Shown here one piece after another: positions 37,877 through 49,590 of a stretch of 64,000 nt of DNA. The notes below the pieces were generated by a model. That model was not told where the DNA came from. It saw only the letters and a program-made list of their open reading frames with translations, and made no database searches. Source of the stretch: Combretum micranthum (Eukaryota > Streptophyta > Magnoliopsida > Myrtales > Combretaceae); contig JAMXBD010000633.1 in NCBI GenBank assembly GCA_024138025.1, positions 1 through 64,000 on the forward strand, given 5' to 3'. Both the position numbers and the translations under genes were made by a program. Position 1 is the stretch's first letter. The number at the start of each line of letters is the position of its first letter.

Positions 37877-40800
37877 ATATTGGTATAAACTCAAATAAGA
37901 TATGAATATGTCTTACTAATTAGACTTCACTTATGCTTAGTCAATGAAATATGAAAATGAGACAACCTATTGTAGAGAGGTAAATAGATTCATAAACTTC
38001 TTGTTTGGCCTAGCAACTACTTGAACTTACCTTTTAGTGACAAGACCCTTGGAAGTTGACGCTTTGAATAAAAATGACTGAAGAAAATTGACATGATAAG
38101 TTTAGAATAAGAATTACTGGACGACTTATTTGATATCACCTCTCTTAGGAAGCTTCATGAACTTAGAAAAGCTTCCTATGAGGTTAAATTCTAGATGAGA
38201 TTTTGAGTGGATCCATCCTGATGATGTATTATCTCAATCGCTGTACACACACAATTGATTAGACATTATCAACAGTCAAACTCTATAACTGCTTAAGATA
38301 TCCTTTTATATCGAAAAAATTTAGAGATAAGAGAATAATATTATGTTATGAAGCATATGCTCTTAAAGATTAAACAAACTTCAAATGAAGACTAAACTTT
38401 TTCTGTTGGGATTTCTGAAGACTGAAAATGATTATAGAATACACAATAGAATAAAATTTTCGAAAAATCCCATTAAGATCCAAGCAATTAAACAACTCAA
38501 TGAGAGATTTAAAACTATCAACCTTTTTCGTGAATCCAAAATGCAGATGAACCACCGTCACATTTAAGTGTTGTCTTTCCACGAATGCTCCCCACTAGTA
38601 TCTACACATGTGAACTCTTGAAACACAAGCATTGGTGTGCTAGTACCTTTGATTTCATAATTGTTTTTTTTTCCAGGGACTGCAAAACAAATCTTGTTTT
38701 CTACTATGAACATATGTTTTAGAGTTTTCCCTTTTTCTTTTCTCTCCCAATAGCTTGTGTATCACATAAAAGGAGAGTATGATTATATTGGAACAAATGT
38801 GATATGGTATTTTTTTGGCAAATCACATTATTTCCAATTCCTAATAGGTAACCAAGATTCATTATCATCTATTAGCTTTTATTTTAAATCAAAATTTAAA
38901 ATAATTCTTTTAATTCAAAATAAAACATCATTATCGTATTATGAATGTGATAATATACTTCTAGCAGTATTTAATGAATTTAGACAATTTCTAAATCCTT
39001 AGTGTGAACCATGTGTCCATGTTATTTTATTCTTTGTGTGCGATCCTATAGGTTCCTTTAACATTGGCAATGGCCTAAAGTTGATTTTTGGTCCACAAGT
39101 CATAAGTGGCATCTAGCAAAACATTATGGCTACCTAAGTAAAGGTTGTCAATTTAACACAACTTAATCCATATCTTTTATCATATCCTTTTGTTACATGA
39201 TATTTAGATTCATAAGGCATGGATAATGCCATCCTTATATTATTCGATCTTATCCTTTCTCGTTCTTCAAGTATACTGATAAAACAAATGACATTGATCA
39301 TACTATCAATTCATTTAAGCATAACCACCCATTTATCATTCTCACTTATCAAGGTTTCTAGATATACTTCTCTCATAATGAGAGGGACAAATCTTATCTT
39401 CATCACTAATTTTTTTCTACATGATCTATACTATACTCAATCACAACCTTTATAATTATCCAGTCAAAGATAAAATTTGATTGTTTCAAATCATAATGTT
39501 TGTCATGTTGGAATCCATGATGATTTTAGGTCTAAGGATTCAATGACATAGTTATTGAGAATCACTTATGATATTAATCTATATAGCGACCTCATAGCTA
39601 GTCGATCAAGTACCTAGTTCTCCAGCATGTATTTATGAGTTTGATTTGCATCTCCATACATGTAATCATCTCATAACAATTAATCAAATCCCATAATAGA
39701 CTCAATTCCTTATTGTTCCCACAACAACAAGCATCTGGACATTTCATGGAAATTATTTTAAAGTGACATGCAAAAAAAAATGCAATAATAAGTGCTTGTC
39801 TATTAATAAAACTTAAGGATGACAATATTCAATGATTGACCCAGGTATAATCACTAACACTTTCTACTCAAGACAATGAGGTTGATGATCTGCACTAGGG
39901 TTGCAAACAAATTTTCTACATAACCATAAAATAAAGAAATACACTTAAATGATTTCAATGTCTAATTAAGGATCTTATCATCTAATGCAAACAAACCTAA
40001 CATGACAAGAGGTCATAATATGACCCCATCTAAGGAGTAAATGGGAATCAAACCAAAAGTAATTGATTATGGATCAAGGTTAAGATTTAGAGCTTTTGTG
40101 CCTTATCAAAAATATTTGTACTTGAAACGTAAATGAGACATGAACAAATTTGTTATTGAATATGAAGCACCTATTAACAATACATATGGGGTTTAATTAA
40201 ACATAGGGTTGATGATATAAATCATAAAAAGTAATCAGGTCAATAATCTTGTTACTTCCCAGACGAGGATGTCATGAGCTTTGTTGTACATAGTGTCAAA
40301 AACACACACGCAAGGCTACCAAAATCATAGAATCACATATGAAGCTCCAAATTATACTCATTTTTTCCCAATCCTCATATGTCATCGCATAACCTTTAAA
40401 TATGAGATTTAACAATATTGAATTAAAATATTGAATGGTATCATTAGTTCAATAACTCTCAATAGAAATTGATAAAAAAAATATTTAACTTTATCCTAAA
40501 TGATCAATGAATCATTTCACTCATATAACTATCACAAGTCCCACTACCAGTGAAAAAAATCATCATCTGTATCACTATAGTGATCATCAGCCATCATCTG
40601 CTTAACCTAAAAACAAAGAAGTGAGCAAAAAATGCCCAGACTGACTACTACATGCGAACACAAACAATGGCACACCACATGCGACTTAAAGATATTTTAA
40701 TGCAATATTCAATTCAATCATTAAACACACATTTAATTTATAACTTTAACTAACATAATAATTAAACTCTTACCATATCTGATACCAAGAATGAATTCTA

Positions 40801-41340
40801 TTGGGATGCATTGGGAACCAGACTTCATAACTATATTTCAAAACAAAAACCAAAGCTAGAACAAGAACCAAAATTGAAAGCAATACAGGCTAAACCCTCG
40901 AGACAAATACTGGTCTAATGTTCTACATATGCTAGTGCAAAGTCACATTAGATACATGGACAAACTCACATTAAATACAATGATGAACCTACATGAAATC
41001 CATGTGCAAAGCCACAATACACATTTCCCTTATTTGACCAAACAAACTTGTCTGGAATGAACCGTAAAGATGGTTGTCAATATTACGAGTCAAATATACG
41101 ATTCTATGAGTTTATGATTTTACATTTTTTTTCTTAATTAAAATAGATGAAAAATTATTAAGATACAGACTTTAGATAGAGTTATAAATTTAGATATGAG
41201 ATTCGACATGTTTACGATTTTACTAATGTTGCATGATTTTCTACGATTTTACAAATACAAGTGAATAGTAAAATTATGATTTTGACAACCATGATCGTAA
41301 ATAATACTAATAACTACACTCATGCACCCTAGCAATTTAG
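37877..41340 (-). repeat. Possible non-coding retroelement (LARD-like), decayed
   Basis: No coding frames of note over 3.4 kb, yet the text is uniform and not low-complexity. On the - strand TTGGTATCAGA (complement of 40778-40788) matches an initiator-Met tRNA primer-binding site, implying an LTR to its right (from about 40790) and an internal region to its left. No polypurine tract or second LTR could be located, so limits are unknown. The alternative is chance occurrence of the PBS word in unrelated DNA. Confidence 0.3.
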
Positions 41341-41358
41341 AAAACATGAACTAACCAT

Positions 41359-42041
41359 TAGGGGTGTGCAAAAAAACCGATGAAACCGAGAAACCGAGCC
41401 GAAATCGTAAAACCAATCCGAAAAATATGGTTAACCGGTCCGTTGGTTTCGGTTTAGGATTACGGTTTTTATTTTTTTCGGTTTTTCGGTTTCGGTTTCG
41501 GTTTGTAACCACAAAAAACCGATGGTTAACGGTTAACCGTTTTCAGTATTTATAAATATATATATAATTTACATATACAAATAATTATTTTTTTATATAT
41601 ACATATGATTTTCATATACATATAATTTACCTATGTTAATATTCCTTGAATTTCGATTAAACTACTATTGTCCTATGATTAATGGAGTTAGTTTGATTTT
41701 ATTGATAATGATACATTCAAAGGTTCATTTTTTCCCTTTTCCTTAATTTCATTTTCTTTTTTTAGCTCTAGTAATATATATAATAATTTAAAGAAAAACT
41801 TTATGATAAAAGCTAAAAAAAAGGTTTTTTTGAAATTATCAATTTGATTTATTGAAACTATTATGTTAAATGGTTAAAAACCGAAAACCGAATAAATTAA
41901 CCGAATAAAACGATTAACCGTTAAGGCGGTTAACCGTTTATAATGGACCAGTTAAGGTTCAGGATATTTAAAAACCGATAATTACGGTTAGGTTCAAAAA
42001 ATAAGGTCGCGGACTGGTTAACCGGTCCATGAACACCCCTA
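41359..42041. mobile_element. hAT-like MITE, family H1, 683 bp
   Basis: Ends TAGGGGTGTGCA and, inverted, TAGGGGTGTTCA. Flanks CTAACCAT (41351-41358) and CTAACAAT (42042-42049) match at 7 of 8, an 8-bp hAT-type target duplication. The interior is dominated by CCGAAACCG/GGTTAACCGGT words and contains GATGGTTAACGGTTAACCG, which recurs in the sister copy at 48707-49374. No transposase. The short + strand frame at 41364-41555 is translated repeat. Confidence 0.82.
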
Positions 42042-42049
42042 CTAACAAT

Positions 42050-43592
42050 GTACTTAGTAATTTTTTTAAAATATAATGAAATTAAAAAAAAAAACAGTTT
42101 TACAAGAATACAGTGTGGGGGTTGTATGTAATTTTTTTTTTTTTTTTAATAAAAACAGTGCATGCAATGCAAGTCACAATATTTTTAAATACATGGCCTT
42201 CAACGATTCCAATGGTTCTTGCAAATAATTTTCCATCAATAAATTAAAATATAGCGAACAATAATTATAAACATAGTCAGGTAATAATAGCTTCACAAAG
42301 TCAAAACAATATTGAGCCTTTAAATTCTATCCCTAATGCGCATAAGTAATAAACAACAATAGCCACATACTTAATATTTGAACTAAGCTAACTCAAAAAC
42401 TCCTATCAAATAACTTACATTTAGAAATATTACATAACCTAATTATAATTTTTCTTCCTCAAAACTCGATTTAATTCCAGATTTTCTTTAAATTTGTATT
42501 CAAGTTGAAATGCCCAGGGGAAAAGGTATCGATCGAGGCAAGTAGCTAGAGGAGTGTCAACTGAAGGCAATCAACTTACTAGTCTTCTAAATTGTTTTAA
42601 CCATCTTATCCAGTCGATTTCCTCATCTTGGATCGCCTTAGTTCCCTTTTGACACAATCCCAAGGTGCGTTTAATGGTTTTCAATGCATCTTTTCCCTAA
42701 AGTATCAATTTTTAAACTAGGTATATCATCAAACTCATATATCAAATTCCATTTCTCTTAAATTCAAGTTTAACCATCAATTAGCTCTTCAACATTCAAG
42801 ATTTAACATTAGATCAATTCATAACAAAATTCTTATTTCTCTAGTTACATAAACAATCTCATTATTAACAATCAATAACATCAATTATCAAATTTTTTAC
42901 CTTAATTTGAGGATTGGATTCATCATTACGATTGTCTATCAAGCAAAACCTCAAATCCTTATCTAAAATCTCCTACAATACTATTTATATATCTGTGAGG
43001 GATCTATCTTTAACACTATAGAAATTTTATAACACAAGATTACTTTTAATCATCTCCCGATCTCCTTCTTCAGTTTCTTCTTTGGTTTCCCATTAAAGAG
43101 TACCTTGAATTAATATTAATAGTATGTCGCAATCTAAAAATAAGGGTTTTTCATGAATCTTACCTTTCCACCAAGCGACCTTTCTTCTTAAGTTCCAGAG
43201 TGTTCCATTGGTTTCTTTAAAATTCTATAAGGGAGATTGAGAAAATGTATGAAAAGGACTTTATACGTAAGCTACTCTTTCTCTCATAATTTTTTTTTTC
43301 TTAAAGAAGAAAGTATAGGCATATGAAATAAGAAATATAAGAATTTAAACAAGGTACTATTTCAAATCCAATATAGCTGATGAATTTTAATAACGGATTG
43401 TTAACGGAATTTGATATGAGACAAATCCAAGTAACAACTTTTATTCACTACACTTTATATATATTTGTATGAACTAAAGATGAAAAAAAAAAAACAAAGA
43501 AAAACACATAATATTATAATGAAAATAAAATGTCAAGTCTGAATGTTGCATGCCTATATATAAGGTTAAAAATAAAAATCTTGCCGTCTATA
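42050..43592 (-). repeat. Possible third, decayed LTR related to solo LTRs A and B
   Basis: No coding frame. Read on the - strand, a leader-like region is followed by a donor AAATTAAG|GTAAAA (exon end 42901). About 430 bases on comes a short text readable as GIKSSFEEEKL then stop (about 42475-42440), resembling the end of the small ORF in solo LTR A (GFGSNFEEFLDDWEE). The order donor, spacer, acidic peptide repeats that of the LTRs at 55.7-60.2 kb. Ends were not found, so this is tentative. Confidence 0.3.
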
Positions 43593-43601
43593 AAAATGAT
43601 A

Positions 43602-43897
43602 GGGTTAATATTACAAATGATACTTCAACTTTGATAAAATATACAATTAGGTACCTGATTTTTAAATTAATCAATTTAATATTTAAACTTTGAAATTGAT
43701 TTATTTGGTACCTAAAAAAAGTTTTTGTGCACACCAACAGTACTTCTGTCAAGTTCTTTTAAGTACTAAATTTTTAATGTTTTTTAGGTATTAAATTAAT
43801 CAATTTCAAATTCAAGCCCTAAATTGATTATTTTTAAAATTTAGATATCTATTTGCATATCTTGTCAAAGTTTAGTTGTCATATATGACATTAACTG
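43602..43897. mobile_element. Mutator-like MITE, 296 bp
   Basis: Inverted arms of about 75 bp (left GGGTTAATATTACAAATGA..., complement of right CAGTTAATGTCATATATGA...), both running into AATCAATTTA. Flanks AAAATGATA (43593-43601) and AAAAGGATA (43898-43906) match at 8 of 9, a 9-bp target duplication. No coding sequence. Confidence 0.72.
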
Positions 43898-43906
43898 AAA
43901 AGGATA

Positions 43907-44727
43907 TAACATAACATAGAAAAGCTAAACAAATGAAATAATCAAATATATAAATAATATAACTGTTAGACATGAGATGTGTTCATGTTTTGAATTTTGA
44001 TATGCAAAGAGGGTGATTGATGATAAATATGTCTCGCTTTTAATTAACTTTTGGATTAAATTAATAACAAACTGATGAATTAAATTAGTAACCATATTTC
44101 CCAATTGATTTTCTTTATGTTTCCCTCACATGCTGACTGAACATACTATCAAATTACTTTTCTCTTCTTGTTTATGCTTCCTCCACCTGTTGATTCAATA
44201 TATTATCAACTTACTTTTCTCTTCTAGTTAATAGAGGTCCGATCATTATATACTAGAGAAAACCATAGGTGTTGTAGGTATACAGTTACATCATAACATG
44301 CGAGAAATACAAGACAGAGGATTCCACCTTCGTGGATGAAAGATTGCTACGTTAGTTAACGAGTTTAAATTAGTCAACAATGTTAAAAAATTAGTTACAA
44401 CTAGAAAACATTTTTGTAACTAGTCAGTCAAGGTTTGTAACAAACAAAAATAACAAACATTGTACATGCATATAAATACAATGAAAGAAAGGGGAAACAT
44501 TAATGAACCCTTTCAATCAAAGTTCTTGTTTGAGTATAGGAGCATTGACTAGCTCGAAGGTCTTATTCTCGTATTCTTTTGTACCTAACAAAACAACAAA
44601 TACATTCATTAGAATTGAGAGAGAGTAACGAAAGGAAGAAGGATATTAACAAACACATATTAGGGTTTCAGAAAGCACTTACATGAAAAAGAGACAGGAA
44701 GGAAAGAACAATAGAAATTAGGGGATT
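43907..44727. other. Intergenic, nothing recognised
   Basis: No gene, RNA or repeat boundary recognised between the MITE and the gypsy fragment. Confidence 0.4.
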
Positions 44728-45455
44728 TTATACTAAGGGTTTCTTAAAGTAGGTCGGTGTGACACTAACAATTTTGGTGCTCTTGTTGAGAGCCGAACTC
44801 AAGATGGCTGGTGCATTACTCAACCTAAATGGCATAACAAAAAATTCATAATGTCCTTCATGTGTTCTAAATGTTGTTTTATGTATATCCTCTTCATGCA
44901 TCCTAATTTGGTGATAACCAGATTTTAAATCCAATTTAGAAAACATAGTGGCATGCCTTAGTTCATCGAGTAATTCATCTATTGTTGGAATTAGAAACTC
45001 ATCTTTAATGGTTACCTAATTTAAAGCTCTATAATCAATATAGAATCTCTATGTTCCATCTTTTTTCTTAACCAAGAGTACTGGGGATGAAATAGGACTG
45101 ATGCTAGGCTAAATAGTTCATTGAGCTAACATTTCTTTAACCTACTTCTCAATCTCACTTTTTAAAAGGTGAAGATAATGTTACAGTTTGAAATTTACGG
45201 GTGAGACACTATTCTTAATGAAAATTCTATGTTGAACCATTTGCTTAGGGAGCAATGATGAGGGTATCTCAAACAATCGAGAGCATCTACCCAATAAGGC
45301 TTCAATGGCTTTATTGTTGGTGGTATTCTATGAATTACCATCCTCCTAAGCCACCAAATGATAATAAGAAGCAATAGCATCTACTTTCACTAATCTTTTC
45401 AACTGATGGTATGATCTCAATGCTAGTGCCATCAAGATTGATCAAGATTGTAGCT
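44728..45455 (-). pseudogene. Ty3/gypsy reverse transcriptase fragment
   Basis: Read on the - strand from 45455: [77 protein letters not shown], then [20 protein letters not shown] and [10 protein letters not shown]. This is the first half of a gypsy RT, with in-frame stops (for example after DGT and after RALN). It breaks off at about 44790 before the YxDD catalytic box, so it is dead. It faces away from the integrase fragment on its right. Confidence 0.85.
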
Positions 45456-46240
45456 ATTGGAGACGATAGCACTTCAGGGATTATCAGCACCATTGCCTAT
45501 CCCTAAAAGAATTTGGGAAGATATTTCAATGGATTTTGTAACATGCCAACCAGTGTCTCAGTTGACTGTAATTTTTGTAGTGGTGGATAGATTGTCCAAA
45601 TATTGCCATTTGGGAACATTATCTTCCAATTTCACAACCATTAAAGTTTCTCAATTGTTTATTCAGTTAGTAGTGCGATTACATGGTTTCCCTAGATCAA
45701 TTGTGTCTCACAGGGATCCTATATTTCTTCGCCAATTCTAGAAGGAGTTAATGAAGTTGAGTGGGACTCATTTGAAATTTAGTAGTGCTTATCACCTTCA
45801 GACCGACGATCACATAGAGGTATAAAACAAGGTCTTACAACAATATTTGAGATGCTTTGTTTTGGAGAGACTTGAGGATTGGGTGAAATTTTCATCATGT
45901 GCAGAATTTACATATAATACATCTTTTCATGAAGGGGCTAATACTACTCCATTCGAAGTAGTTTATGGAAGAAAAGCAACCTCAATTTTGACATACATTA
46001 GAGGAACATTAAAGCTAGATGTGATTAAAACAGAGCTTATGGCTTGCGATGAGGCACTTAAAATTTTACATGACCATTGAGCTAAAGCATAAACTCATAT
46101 GAAAGTTTACGCTGATAAGCATAGGTTTGATTTTATTATGTGCCAAAAGGAGTTAGTTTTTGTACTTTTATAGCCAATGGTTAGGTTAGCTCATAAACAC
46201 GAACTTAAAAAAAATATTTTTAAAGAGAAAGAAAATAAAT
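45456..46240 (+). pseudogene. Ty3/gypsy integrase fragment, inverted relative to the RT
   Basis: Two + strand frames (45457-45741, 45847-46080) separated by stops encode gypsy integrase: GLSAPLPIPKRIWEDISMDF, VVVDRLSKYCHLG, RLHGFPRSIVSHRDP, SSAYHLQTDDHIEV, LEDWVKFSSCAEFTYNTSFH and TTPFEVVYGR. Catalytic D is present in SMDF and SHRDP, while the usual glycine and third acidic residue region (DGQTE) reads DDHIEV. A C-terminal VYADKHR part follows with stops. It cannot be collinear with the RT, which lies on the other strand, so the locus has been inverted or two fragments joined. Confidence 0.85.
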
Positions 46241-46940
46241 TATATAAAAAAAAACCTTAGTATGTTACCCTCTTGTTTTCATTTTTACTTTACTTTTATA
46301 TTATTTAGTTGTTAAATGTTAATTATGTAATTTTTATGGATGTTATGTTTCAAACTTTTAAACTGCTGACATTATTTTTATTATATCTTCAGTCATTTTA
46401 TCATTACTTTTTCTCTTGTATCTATTAGATATTTAAATGCTTCTATTTAAAATAAACAACACAATATCAATTGATAATTTTCAGGATATATTTTTCCTTG
46501 CCATGGCAAAGAAAAAAATTAAAATGGATTCTGATTTCTGTTAACTAGAATAAATCCTTCTATTACATAAAAAAAGTCAAAATAGAAGTCTATAGTTTTT
46601 TTATACATGATTACCATCTAGTATTGGTATGTAGATAATTGATGAGATAAAAAAATATGTTACACACTTAAATTATTAAAAAATTAAATTTAAATTTAAG
46701 TTTAAATTCTTATAAATTATTTAAATAAAAAGAAAATATTAACAGGTTTTCGAAAAACTCGAAACGGCCCCTTTAACCCACCAACTAGCACGAGGTAGAT
46801 TAGGCTAAACATTTTGGCCTGCAAAACCCGATGGCTAAAGTAAGGTAGGATGAGTTGGCCGGCAGAACCTATTTGCACAGCTCTAGTCTTATTCCTAACC
46901 ATAGGCAAATGGAAGACCGTAATGCACTAGAGGGCTATCA
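46241..46940. other. AT-rich intergenic
   Basis: No gene or repeat boundary recognised. Confidence 0.4.
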
Positions 46941-47694
46941 CAATTTGGTTGCTATCTTATACAAATCGAGGAAAATATATATTTACTTGATTATAATTTT
47001 TTTTTCTAATTTTGGGAATATGTTTCACCACTTGAAAACATTTTTGTGCTATATTTAAGATGACTTCTCGTATCCACTTTTGCAGTATTTGTGGTACTTA
47101 TTTGCTAATTTCATTGTTAAGAGAAATTTGATGCAGTAAAATTGAAAGTTAACCGATTTTTTCACAGGAGCCCAATCTCATATGCATAAATCCTATATGA
47201 AACTAATGAAACAAGCTAGACACCACACTAAACCAATTGCAAAATTGACCCCACTCGGTTGACTAAGTAGGGGTATAATCAAATCAATCTGGTTTACAAA
47301 TTATTCAATTTTGGGAATATGGTTTACAATTTGGTTGCTATCTTATACAAATGGAGGAAAATATATATTTACTTGATTATAATTTTTTTTTCTAATTTTG
47401 GGGATATGTTTCACCGCTTGAAAACATTTTTGTGCTATATTTAAGATGACTTCTCTTATCCACTTTTGCAGTATTTGTGGTACTTATTTGCCAATTTCAT
47501 TGTTAAGAGAAATTTGATGCAATAAAATTGAAAGTTAACCAATTTGTTCACGGAAGCCCAATCTCATATGCATAAATCCTATATGAAACTAATGAAACAA
47601 GCTAGACACCACACTAAACCAATTGCAAAATTGAACCCACTCGGTTGACTCCTAAGTAGGGGTATAATCAAATCAATCTGGTTTACAAATTATT
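46941..47694 (+). repeat. Recent tandem duplication, period 386 bp
   Basis: Unit 1 starts at 46941 and unit 2 at 47327, both with CAATTTGGTTGCTATCTTAT and both continuing to CTGGTTTACAAATTATTCAA (about 47306 and 47694). Only about a dozen differences (for example CGAGG/GGAGG, CACCAC/CACCGC and a 3-base insertion CTC in unit 2) separate them, so the event is young. The word preceding unit 2, TTTTGGGAATATGGTTTA, is a partial repeat that may mark the crossover. Confidence 0.88.
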
Positions 47695-48706
47695 CAAGCT
47701 TAAGTTCGATTCAAGAATAGTCAAGGTCAAACTCAAGTTTGAGCTACTTGAATAGTTTATTGAGTCAAGTACAAATTTAGTAATGTTTAACTCATCAAAC
47801 TTGAGTCGAATATAAATTTTAAATGAATTTAAGTTAAGTTTGGATATTAATATTATATTCATTAGTATTAAAAGTATTTAAAAAAAAAAAAAAACAGAGT
47901 TTAAAGAAGCTTTATTGAGTCATGTTTGAATTTGTATAGTGGTACTTAAGTTAGGCTTGAGCTTATAATTTTAAGTTTAGTCTAAGTTGAGTTGCATTTA
48001 AATTTTGAAATTTTAACTTGAGTTTGAATTTAGTTGTGTTCAACTCGATTGTAGACATATATTCGGGGTAGGTCGAGTTTGACTCATGGACCTGACCTGA
48101 CTCGTTGGGTCCGAGTCCTTAAAACATAGACCTGAAACTGCTTCATCTTGATGGTGGGGTGGTTCGGACCCGTGGACCTGTTGGTTCATAGGATGGATTC
48201 AAATGAGTCCGACCCTTTGAAAAAAATTTCACCTTTTAAAAGTAAGAAAAAAAAAAAAAGCCGAATCATTTTGGATCCACTAGTTCAAACGGACCTATAA
48301 GATGGATCTGCTTAGAACCCACCAACCGGACGGATCTTCCTAGTAGTTTTAAACTATGCCAGTGGGAGGATCCAATGCTGGACCCGCAGTGGGGGAGACG
48401 TCTACTCGATTGCAATATTGTATGTAAAGAGACGTTTGATTTTGAGATCAAATGAAATTTCTATGCCTCTTTCCATGCTGCAGAAGAAGTTGCTTTAGCT
48501 TCTCTAGTAAAGAAAGTCAAGAAAGCTAACTATAAGGGAGCAATAATTAAATTAGTTTGGGCCTGATATATTCAATAGGACGGTAACCTAACTATATCTT
48601 CATAATATAGAATGAAATCGCGACGAATTATGAACTATATTAGTCAATTATTTATTATAGGTATACCTATAAATGAAGCATTCGTACCTTTTTTTTCCCT
48701 AATTAA
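47695..48706. other. Intergenic, repeat-like, no gene
   Basis: 47700-48060 is made of AAGCTTAAGTTCGA/TTGAGTTTGA words and 48060-48400 of GACCTGACC/GGACCCG words, both typical of small non-autonomous transposons. No inverted ends or target duplications could be set. The frame at 48266-48451 has no family content. Confidence 0.35.
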
Positions 48707-49374
48707 TAAGGGTGTAAAAAGAACCGATGAAACCAAAAAGTCAAACTAAAACTGGAAGAGTAATGCGAAAAATATGATTAATCAATCCATTAGTTATAGT
48801 TCAGGATTACTGTTTTTATTCTTTTCGATTACAATTTTGGTTTGCAATCATAAAAAACCGATGGTTAACGGTTAACCGTTTTAATATTTATAAATATTAT
48901 ATATAATATATATATAATTATTTTTTAAAATATATATACATAGAATTTACATATGTTAATATTTCTTGAATTTTGATTAAAGTGCTATGTTCTATTCTAT
49001 GTTTGATGAGAGTTATTACTATAATTGATTTGGTTTGATTTTGTTGATGATGATATATCCAAAGGCTTATTTTTCTCTTTTTTTCTTTTTTTTTAGCTCT
49101 TATAATATATATAATAATCTTTAAAAAAAACTCTATCATAATGACTACAAAAATAAGGTTTATTAAAACTATCAATTTGATTTATTGAAATCATTACGTT
49201 AAATGGTTAAAAACCAAAAACCAAAAAAATGAATCGAAAATAAGAGTTAACCATTAGGATGGTTAAATTTTTATAATAGATCAATTAAGGATCAGAATAT
49301 TAAAAAATTTATAGTTATGGTTAGGTTCAAAAAATATGATTATTTACCAGTTAACCGAACTGTGAACATCCCTA
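48707..49374. mobile_element. hAT-like MITE, family H1, second copy
   Basis: Same orientation and internal order as 41359-42041: AACCGATGAAACC at the left end, AAAAAACCGATGGTTAACGG, TTTACATATGTTAATAT, ATTGAAATCATTACGTTAAA, and ACCAGTTAACCGAAC...GAACATCCCTA at the right end. The interior is shared across nearly 670 bp but substitutions are many. The target duplication is no longer clear, so this copy is older than the first. Confidence 0.72.
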
Positions 49375-49590
49375 CTGGATCTGTTTAGATGGTTTATTTT
49401 TCATTTGTATCTGTATCTTTTTCAAAATAATATGTGTAAATATATCAAATTTACATTTTATTTATATTTGATCTTTTTAATGAGAACTATCAATTTTTTT
49501 ATATGTATCTAATTCTTTATAAATAATTTGTTAGGAAAAAAAAAGTAGCTATATCTATAACATGTCAACAAATAAACAGGCGCAATAGTT
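49375..49590 (+). repeat. Dispersed repeat family R2, copy 3
   Basis: Shares TTTTTCATTTGTATCTGTAT, TTTCAAAATAATAT, GTAAATATATC, TTTATATTTGATCT and TTTAATGAGAA with copy 1 at 24125-24370. It abuts the hAT-like MITE directly. Confidence 0.5.

Noticed and set aside
41364..41555. 63-codon frame rich in Arg/Phe
   Set aside because: Translation of the CGGTTTCGGTTT repeats of the hAT-like MITE.
48540..48690. Possible organelle DNA insertion
   Set aside because: No recognisable chloroplast or mitochondrial gene text; composition alone is not enough.
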